Shown here: positions 57,690-64,000 of the stretch, one piece after another
How the letters are laid out: each line of letters opens with the position of its first letter
Numbering within the stretch: position 1 is the stretch's first letter
NCBI RefSeq assembly: GCF_001856665.1
Contig: NZ_CP017781.1
Span: 3,116,001-3,180,000 of the forward strand
Length of the DNA: 64,000 nt
Source of the DNA: Rhodobacter xanthinilyticus
Lineage (GTDB): Bacteria > Pseudomonadota > Alphaproteobacteria > Rhodobacterales > Rhodobacteraceae
Direction: 5' to 3'
Translations under genes and position numbers: made by a program
Notes under the pieces: generated by a model
What the model saw: only the letters and a program-made list of their open reading frames with translations
Told to the model about the DNA's origin: nothing
Database searches by the model: none

Positions 57690-57740
57690 ACGCGCTTCAG
57701 TCTCAACTTGCTGACACGGTCAGCCGCGTAAGCCTTTTCG

Positions 57741-57834
57741 ACCTGAAGACCAGCGGTACAATCGGACCCGACCCATGTAAGCCAACGAATTCAACTTGCC
57801 CAGACTGGGCGAGCGGTTGGACCTGAAGTCCAGC
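57741..57834. repeat. Direct repeat pair ACCTGAAG(A/T)CCAGC
   Basis: ACCTGAAGACCAGC (57741-57754) and ACCTGAAGTCCAGC (57821-57834) match at 13 of 14 bases, 80 bases apart. CCTTTTC lies before the first and after the second copy. Their place beside the attachment-site remnant suggests recombinase or regulator binding. Confidence 0.5.
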
Positions 57835-57874
57835 CTTTTCTTATTCGCAAGAGCACGTTGGACACTTCGTGCAT

Positions 57875-60517
57875 TCATGGTTTGATCGAAGACCCGTCGA
57901 TCGACTGGGGCTCCGGGAAGAGTGCGATGATGCGTCTGAGCTTGGGACGCCTGAATGGAAGGTCTGAAACCAGGACGGTAGCTGCAAGTTTCTCGCACAA
58001 CTCATCCAGAGCCGCACACTCCGCAGGGCTGGGTGAATCTTCGGTATTCTCTATGGGCTCCAGCTCATTGAGTCGCATCAGGAGCTCCCAATCGCGGAGC
58101 GCCACGGCCATATCGCCGGTGCCGTCGATTCCAACAACGATCCTATGCACTGTAGCGCCAGTGCCAGTGATCTCGTCCTCGACTTGCGCTACAAGAAGTG
58201 GCGCTGAAATGCCGCGAGCACGCGACAGGAACACCGGCTGATCCATGCTGTGCGATATTGCGCGATCAAGCAAAGGATGGCCAACGCCAACAAGCCTGGT
58301 TAGGGAATGGTCCGAGCGCATAAAGCGATCAAAGGTGAGTGCGTCGTACCTGTCGCGTAGCTCGATGCTCCCTCGCCAAGCCTCAGGTGTAGCGACTGAA
58401 AGGCCCTCGTCACCTTTCGTAACACGACGGCCTGCCAGCGCCATGGCGTTGCGGAAGAAGGGTTCCAATGCAGGAAGGTCGAGTTTGGGAATTTCCGCCC
58501 CTGCCGACTGAAAATCGTATCGAGCGACATTCCCGAGCATTGCCCGCACTGTTTCAACGGCATCACGCCCGCCAAACTGCTGAGTACTCTGGTCAAACCA
58601 GCCTGCAAGGCCACTGCCGCTGCGCATAGAACCTTGTGAATAGATATCATCAAAGAACTGGCTCCCAGCCATCCCGATGACCAGCTGGGAGATGTCCTCT
58701 GGATCATCCATTGAAGCGGAAAGGGTTTCCTGAATCCGCGCAAGTTTCTCCTGCAGGAGAGACCATATCCTTGCTTCCACCGTTTCTGGGTTACGCAGCA
58801 GGAAGACACTTACCGCACGCTTCTGACCGTAGCGATTCAGCCGGCCAACGCGTTGATGCAATCGCATGGGGTTCCATGGCATGTCGATGTGAACAAGCAC
58901 GGCACAGCGTTCCTGCAGGTCGATGCCTTCGCCGCCGGCCTCGGTGGAAATCAGAAAACGGGTCCGACCTGCGTTGAAATCTTCAGCAGCAGAGTCGCGT
59001 GACAGCACGATTGCCGTTTCAGCGCCTGTGGCGGAGGTGACAACTAGACGCTCGTCACCATTGATGAAGCCAACGCAGCCTTTTCCGAAACGCGCCTCGA
59101 GCGCCTCATGAACAAGTGCTTGCGTCGCCTTGTACTCCGTAAACAAGAGCAGCGGCTCACCTTCAGGGAGATCACGTTCGATCAGGTCGAGTAGCGTTGC
59201 AATCTTTGTTTCGCGGTCAATCTCGGTCGAGAGAGCCAAAATCTCGTCGAGGCGGGCAATCTCATCCTGCATCAGCAAGACTGCGGTCTCGCTCGGACGG
59301 GCTTCTTCGGCCTCAGCGATTTCGTCGAAAGTCTCAGGTTCGCTGATGTCACGAGGCGTTGCATCCAGAAGGGAGTTTGCCAGCATAGCTCGCCTGCGCC
59401 GCAAAGCCCGAGTGATTGCAGCAATTGAGCTGGCCGCAAGCTTTTGCAGGGCGATCAGCAAGAGCATCCGGGCGGTCTGCTGGCGGCCGGAAAGACTTGC
59501 CGCATAGGCTCGTCCATCGATGATGAATTCGCTCATTGTATGATAGAATTCAGCCTCAGCTTCAGAAAACCCGTAGTCAACGGAGCGGGTTACCACCGGG
59601 CGAAACAGCTTGTTCCCGTCGAGATCAGTCACCAGTGCTTTGTTATTTCGGATCATTGCATTCGGCAGTGCCGAAAGCTGCTCCTTCATTTCTTTTTCCG
59701 GATCGAAAAGATCGGGCCGCACGAGCTGCATGAGTGCCAGAAAGCCGAAGTCCTTGCCCCTGTGTGGCGTGCCGGTGAACAAGACCAGTGAATCGATCCG
59801 ACCAGCATCCTGGAGCTCGCGCAGCAAACCGTAGGTCAGAGTAGCTGCCCGCTCCTGCGCCTGGAAGTGATGCGCTTCATCCACGATGACCAAGTCCCAC
59901 GGCTCGGCTTGCAGCAGGCGTTTGCGGGGCTTCTCCATGCGCAGAGTGTGGAAGGACGCAACTACCTGGTGCGCGGTTTCCCAGAAACTGATACGACCTC
60001 GGTCACTGTCCGCAGTAAACTCCTGCAGACGGATATCGAACATCGTTTTCATTCGGGCCCGCCACTGCGGAACCAGCCGTGCTGGCGCAAGAACAAGTAC
60101 ACGCCTCACTCTGCCGGATGCGATCAACGGCTCAAGGATCAGCCCGGCTTCGATCGTCTTGCCAAGCCCGACATCGTCTGCAACCAGCCAGCGAATTGGC
60201 CATGCGCGCGTTACTTGTCGGCACACCCAAAGCTGGTGCGGCAGCAATTGGACTCGGGAACGCGAAAACACTCCCCATTGATCGTTCACCGAAGCGATGG
60301 CCAATGCCTGCGCTCTGCAGAGAACAGCGCGACTGTCATCCATCTGGCCGCCCAGCAACGCAGTTTCGAGAGATCGCTGAAGGCTGATACTCTCGCGCTC
60401 GACTTGATGGATGGCTGTGCCGAACCGGGCCAGCACCGTAGGGCCGAGGTCGGCCACTACAAACCCCTCGCCATGTATGTGATGGCGAACCAGCTGATCC
60501 GCTTCAAGCTTCGTCAT
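57875..60517 (-). CDS. RapA/SNF2-type DEAD/DEAH helicase (candidate defence protein)
   Basis: 880 residues from the ATG at 60517. A short N-terminal beta-rich module (residues about 8-45, HHIHGEGFVVADLGPTVLAR) resembles the Tudor-like part of RapA. It is followed by motif I DDVGLGKTIEAG (Lys120), motif II DEAH (213-216), motif III LFTGTPHRG and the C-terminal RecA motifs STEAGGEGIDLQ and QRVGRLNRYGQ. A C-terminal about 250-residue region has no recognisable motif. Such ATPases move along double-stranded DNA and remodel bound proteins. The start overlaps the GHKL gene by 14 bases, so both are made together. Lower G+C and mixed codon use point to transfer. Confidence 0.85.
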   Translation of the reverse strand: MTKLEADQLVRHHIHGEGFVVADLGPTVLARFGTAIHQVERESISLQRSLETALLGGQMDDSRAVLCRAQALAIASVNDQWGVFSRSRVQLLPHQLWVCRQVTRAWPIRWLVADDVGLGKTIEAGLILEPLIASGRVRRVLVLAPARLVPQWRARMKTMFDIRLQEFTADSDRGRISFWETAHQVVASFHTLRMEKPRKRLLQAEPWDLVIVDEAHHFQAQERAATLTYGLLRELQDAGRIDSLVLFTGTPHRGKDFGFLALMQLVRPDLFDPEKEMKEQLSALPNAMIRNNKALVTDLDGNKLFRPVVTRSVDYGFSEAEAEFYHTMSEFIIDGRAYAASLSGRQQTARMLLLIALQKLAASSIAAITRALRRRRAMLANSLLDATPRDISEPETFDEIAEAEEARPSETAVLLMQDEIARLDEILALSTEIDRETKIATLLDLIERDLPEGEPLLLFTEYKATQALVHEALEARFGKGCVGFINGDERLVVTSATGAETAIVLSRDSAAEDFNAGRTRFLISTEAGGEGIDLQERCAVLVHIDMPWNPMRLHQRVGRLNRYGQKRAVSVFLLRNPETVEARIWSLLQEKLARIQETLSASMDDPEDISQLVIGMAGSQFFDDIYSQGSMRSGSGLAGWFDQSTQQFGGRDAVETVRAMLGNVARYDFQSAGAEIPKLDLPALEPFFRNAMALAGRRVTKGDEGLSVATPEAWRGSIELRDRYDALTFDRFMRSDHSLTRLVGVGHPLLDRAISHSMDQPVFLSRARGISAPLLVAQVEDEITGTGATVHRIVVGIDGTGDMAVALRDWELLMRLNELEPIENTEDSPSPAECAALDELCEKLAATVLVSDLPFRRPKLRRIIALFPEPQSIDGSSIKP

Positions 60518-63500
60518 AGTTCGTCACCATGAGGTCGTCGTCCAGAACGCGGTAATCACTTCCAAGGAAACCATGTCTTGCAGAGATCATTAGCAATTGT
60601 TGCTCATGCTGCCCATCGCTGATGATCTGCATTGGCAAATCCAGATCGCCAAAGAAACCTGCGTCGTCAGGGCCGAGGTGATCTTTCACAATGCCGTAGA
60701 TCTCACGGGTCTGGTCCATGTCCCCGGCCTCCCCCAAGTCAAGGTCAAGCTCGCTGCGACACAATCTGCGGACGCGATCAGAGGCTGCCCAGCCATAGGG
60801 ATAGAGGCAATTTCGTTCATCCTCACCCCACAGACCGGCGCGCAGGCCTTCCCGGATCAACCAGTTGGCCCCAAGTCCCAGACTCTGCGTCAGCGGTGCG
60901 CCTTCAAGTCCCCGCCTTTGCCAGATCGGCGATGCGCTCAGCTTCCACACTTCTTTCAGCGAGATCACCTTCTGAGTTTGTAAAACCTTCGGCAGGTTAC
61001 GGTAGGCATCGATGTAATCAGGAAGCCAGCGTGCCAGAACGTAAAGGTCAGCCAAAGCCCGACGCCACTGAGGATAATCAATTCGCCAGGCGTCGGCGCG
61101 AGCGAAGTCTTCAAGCCTGAGCAGCCATGGGGTGGGGTCGTTAGGCAGTTTCGCCTCGGCCATTTCCTGCCACCAGCCCGTTTGCCTCGCTTTAGTGACA
61201 AAGTTGCGATGCGCGCCCTCCGGAGCCCGGCCCAGAGTGCGAAAGATCGCCAGCGCAAAGAACGTGAACCAGTCCTCACGCCGGGATGCAACATCCTGCG
61301 CTGCCAGGTTACGCGGGTGGAATCCATGCGGATAGACCCTTGCCTCGTAGGTCATCCGTTCCTTCTGGTGGTTCTCTTGCCACCAGTCGTGAAGCCGTCG
61401 AAGAAATGCTTGAGAGTCGGCTGGTTTATGTTCAGCCTCGGGCTGAACCCCACCGGACCAAAGAAGGCGCTGTTCAATGGGGTAGAGGATTCCGAGCAAT
61501 TCTGGCAGATCTTCGGGAGCAACTGCTTTCGCAAACGGGCATGCGCGGAATTCGTCCGATGTATTTGGGAGCCAACCGGGGCGATCTTCCGCCAACAATT
61601 GCCCCAGTTCTCTGCCATGCCTGCCCTTGAGGATGTAAGATAAGACAGCGCACTGCAGGGCTTCGTCACTGGCAAGCTTGGCCCACTGCGCGAGCGCGAT
61701 TGGTCCGCGCTGAAAGCCGCTTTGGCGCATTGCAAGGCGGTAGAAAGTCAATGCAGCGCCATCATAATCACGATCTGCAAGGTGCTTAGAAGGTGCAAAC
61801 CCCAGAACGCGCCGTTCCTCCTCATCCCCGTCCGTTGCATTTTGCGGCGGCAAGGCTGCCGTGTGCCACCTCCCGTCACTCATCTTGAACAACAAGGACG
61901 ATAGAAACTCCAAGAGTTCGCCTTCTTCCTGCTTGTCCAAAGACTTTACCAGATCGTCATCGACAAGCCTCCCAAGACGTTGCGCGAGATCAGGTGCGGC
62001 GCGTTTTTCCGCGCCGATCTCGTGGCGTAACAGATCGACCAGCTTGAATGATCTCGGACGATCAAAGCCCAAGCTTTCAATCCGGTCTGCAACCTCCTCT
62101 GCTATGGCAGCGCCCCCGATCACACTCATTGCCTGCCAGTCATTCAGCGAGGCGAGCAGTTTACGATCGGCTATCGCCCCCATCATTACGAAGCGGGCTT
62201 CATGAGCCCTCAGAAAAGGGCTAAAGGGCATGGGCAGACCCGTGGCCAGTGCAGAACGCTCCGCTATCAGCCTGCCAAAACCGCGATCCTTCCCATGCAG
62301 TTGGCTAGCAAGCGGGTCGCCTTGATCTTTGGCGAACAGTCGGTCGAGCGATCGCAAGAAACCTTGTGGGCCACGATCCTCTGACCTGTCCGACAACCCG
62401 GCGCGTTCGGCCAAAACAGCCCAATGCTGCGTAACCAGATCATGAAGTTCCACAAGCCGCAGGCCGAGCGTGCGTCCAAACTCGGCAAACATCCCTTGGC
62501 GCTCGGTTTCGCTACCAGCCAGGCGACCGCGGCCCGGATCAACCCGAAAGCGTCTCCCGTTCATCAGCCAGCCAACGGAAAGCACCTCTGCAAGCGGCGC
62601 CAGCAGCCACAGACGCGGCAAGCCCTCGGGCGCGGCTACTGGTCCCTGCATGTCCAGCGGCAGGAACAGAGTTGTCTCTTCGCCAAGGTCGAGAGCGAGC
62701 GCATGACCGAAACCGCGCCCACCGAACGATACCAGCCTGATCCGCTGCGCATCCAGTTCGCAGAACTCGGCAGACCAGTCTCCGGAGGCGTCGATCTCGA
62801 TATGTCGGACCGATCGGCTCATCGCTGGCAACCACGGCGCCGCCTGCGTGAAATCAGCTAGCGCCCGTCCTACATCCTCGTGACCCTCAGGATCTATCTC
62901 AACTTCGATCACCGTTGCAGGCCGCCCATGAGCGCTTCGCCTCACCGACAGCTCACGGCCCTCAGCCCATGCTTCCGGCAGCATACCGCCCTTGATCCGG
63001 CAGGACACGAAATGGCTGGCGATCGACACCCGCCTCGAAAGAAGGTGCACACTCTTGAACCCCAGGCCGAAACGGCCAGTCACGTCCTCGCGCTTTTCCG
63101 AAAGGTTCATCAACAGCATGTTGAAGAGATCATTGCGCCAGCCCTTCTTTATCCCTTCGTCGACATTCGGGCCTGGGTGGTTGATCAACCGCCCCCAATG
63201 GCTGACGGCCAACCGGTCATGGCCATATTCCAGACGAAACCGCCCCTCCGTAGGGACTGGATGCTGATGGGTCGCATCATCAGCGTTCTGGAATAGCTCG
63301 AAGAGCACACGGGAAGGATCGTAACCATAATCCTTGATCCGCTGTCGTATCGCGATGAGGAGTTCGTCAGCCTTCTTCGGGGATGCAACCTTTTCCCATA
63401 GCTCACGCTTCGCGGCCGGTCGGGCTTCTTCTTGCCTCTTTCCGGCAGGATGGGAATCGATCCTGTCCCTGTAGGCTTTTCGAGCCTCCCAGAGCCCGGA

Positions 63501-64000
63501 CCCATTCTGAGGTCTCAATTCGTCCAGGACCTGCGGCAAGCGATCTTCAAGTTCGGCCCTCGCGGCATCGACTGTGGCCTGATCCAGCCGATCACATTCG
63601 TCGGCAAGACGGTCAAGCGCTTCCAGGCAAGCTGCCTGCTCTTTGCGGTAGCCGATGAAGACTTCTGCCAAGGTCAGGCACAGCGTCTTCACATCAGCCG
63701 ATGTAACCGCCGTCCCGGAGAAAGCCGCGATCTGGAGCGTTCGCGCACCGATAAGCTGCTTATTATGCCAAAAGTTCTTCCAGCCGACATGGACGTTCCC
63801 AAGGACGCCCAGAGGTTTGACCTCGCCCGTCGGGAGGTTCGCAATAGTTCCGGTAAGTGTCTCGGTCGAGATTTCAGAAGGTGGCACCGTAAGTGATTGG
63901 AATTGCACGAACCGCGAAAGACGCTTGTCTTCAAATTTCTGTCCAAACGTCTCTGGTTGGAAGTGCAGAGCGACCTCACTGTCAATTCTGCTCCAGATGC
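60504..64000 (-). CDS. Very large sacsin/Hsp90-like (GHKL) ATPase protein, 5' end outside window
   Basis: At least 1164 residues; the frame stays open to the right edge (visible start of protein IWSRIDSEVALHFQ), so the GTG at 63908 is not assumed to be the start. The Bergerat N-box is VLFELFQNADDA (63299-63273 for its ELFQNADDA core), the glycine box is TGRFGLGFKSVHLLS (around 63080-63040), and SHWGRLI stands where sacsin-type ATPases have HNGRPF. The N-terminal about 180 residues and the C-terminal about 750 residues match nothing I recognise. Proteins with this ATPase occur in bacterial defence islands. It is translationally coupled to the helicase downstream. Confidence 0.75.
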   Translation of the reverse strand, partial: IWSRIDSEVALHFQPETFGQKFEDKRLSRFVQFQSLTVPPSEISTETLTGTIANLPTGEVKPLGVLGNVHVGWKNFWHNKQLIGARTLQIAAFSGTAVTSADVKTLCLTLAEVFIGYRKEQAACLEALDRLADECDRLDQATVDAARAELEDRLPQVLDELRPQNGSGLWEARKAYRDRIDSHPAGKRQEEARPAAKRELWEKVASPKKADELLIAIRQRIKDYGYDPSRVLFELFQNADDATHQHPVPTEGRFRLEYGHDRLAVSHWGRLINHPGPNVDEGIKKGWRNDLFNMLLMNLSEKREDVTGRFGLGFKSVHLLSRRVSIASHFVSCRIKGGMLPEAWAEGRELSVRRSAHGRPATVIEVEIDPEGHEDVGRALADFTQAAPWLPAMSRSVRHIEIDASGDWSAEFCELDAQRIRLVSFGGRGFGHALALDLGEETTLFLPLDMQGPVAAPEGLPRLWLLAPLAEVLSVGWLMNGRRFRVDPGRGRLAGSETERQGMFAEFGRTLGLRLVELHDLVTQHWAVLAERAGLSDRSEDRGPQGFLRSLDRLFAKDQGDPLASQLHGKDRGFGRLIAERSALATGLPMPFSPFLRAHEARFVMMGAIADRKLLASLNDWQAMSVIGGAAIAEEVADRIESLGFDRPRSFKLVDLLRHEIGAEKRAAPDLAQRLGRLVDDDLVKSLDKQEEGELLEFLSSLLFKMSDGRWHTAALPPQNATDGDEEERRVLGFAPSKHLADRDYDGAALTFYRLAMRQSGFQRGPIALAQWAKLASDEALQCAVLSYILKGRHGRELGQLLAEDRPGWLPNTSDEFRACPFAKAVAPEDLPELLGILYPIEQRLLWSGGVQPEAEHKPADSQAFLRRLHDWWQENHQKERMTYEARVYPHGFHPRNLAAQDVASRREDWFTFFALAIFRTLGRAPEGAHRNFVTKARQTGWWQEMAEAKLPNDPTPWLLRLEDFARADAWRIDYPQWRRALADLYVLARWLPDYIDAYRNLPKVLQTQKVISLKEVWKLSASPIWQRRGLEGAPLTQSLGLGANWLIREGLRAGLWGEDERNCLYPYGWAASDRVRRLCRSELDLDLGEAGDMDQTREIYGIVKDHLGPDDAGFFGDLDLPMQIISDGQHEQQLLMISARHGFLGSDYRVLDDDLMVTNYDEA

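Larger units (their letters stand above)
57488..57874. other. 387-base gene-free junction between core chromosome and right-hand island
   Basis: No credible gene is seen. The stretch holds a G/C hairpin (57604-57619), an 18-base tRNA 3'-end fragment (57628-57645), a shorter second copy of its end (57679-57689) and a pair of near-identical 14-base repeats (57741-57754 and 57821-57834). Base composition drops visibly from left to right across it. Confidence 0.8.

Noticed and set aside
57628-57720. A complete tRNA gene on the minus strand at the island junction
   Set aside because: Only the 3' 18 bases fit a tRNA; there is no anticodon arm, T loop or 5' acceptor strand upstream.
57875-64000. 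DISARM (DrmD) or BREX assignment for the helicase operon
   Set aside because: The helicase is SNF2-like, but none of the partner genes that define these systems is visible, and the partner here is a sacsin-like ATPase. The name is withheld until the next genes are seen.
57488-64000. Integrase or transposase gene for the island
   Set aside because: None is encoded in either strand of the visible part; it would have to lie to the right of the window.

Overview
The window is chromosomal DNA from a G+C-rich alphaproteobacterium, most likely a Rhodobacteraceae (Rhodobacter sensu lato). The evidence is the strong G/C bias at third codon positions, the gene content (TakP-like TRAP transporter, PutA with a divergent Lrp-type PutR, thiC-O-S-G-E-F-D operon behind a TPP riboswitch, PopZ-like acidic protein) and tightly packed operons with ATGA overlaps. 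No plasmid, phage or transposase gene is visible. From 1 to about 57.6 kb almost everything is ordinary core or metabolic chromosome.

Layout. 1-10 kb: class V aminotransferase (cut by the left edge), MsbA-type exporter, YgfZ, a conserved small protein, a PopZ-like protein, tolC-pcm, tRNA-Cys, a small SDR/DUF2256 operon and a secreted fasciclin protein. 10-18 kb: dctQMP-type TRAP operon with a divergent LysR regulator, an acyl-CoA ligase/crotonase pair and a Na+:alanine-type symporter. 18-24 kb: sulfate transporter cysPTWA, an Rrf2 repressor and a DecR-like Lrp regulator that share a candidate operator, and a DUF4405 membrane protein. 24-32 kb: a second ABC exporter, BON-LysM protein, long-chain acyl-CoA ligase, DUF4239 protein, lepA and cardiolipin synthase. 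32-38.7 kb: seven-gene thiamine operon under a TPP riboswitch. 38.8-49 kb: putA/putR, an RND pump with two adaptor proteins and a TetR regulator, and an exported glutathione peroxidase. 49-57.5 kb: dipeptide-type ABC operon ending in an M19 dipeptidase, then pabB-pabC.

At about 57.63 kb the character changes. An 18-base sequence identical to the expected 3' end of an initiator tRNA, followed by a terminator-like hairpin, stands without the rest of a tRNA. From there to the right edge G+C is visibly lower and codon use is mixed. The only genes are a RapA/SNF2-type helicase and, overlapping it upstream, a very large protein with a sacsin/Hsp90-like (GHKL) ATPase domain that runs off the window. 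I read this as the left end of a tRNA-integrated genomic island carrying a candidate, not obviously catalogued, anti-phage or DNA-processing system. This is the most interesting part of the window; the defence role is inference from family types and context only.

No CRISPR array, rRNA gene or insertion sequence was recognised.
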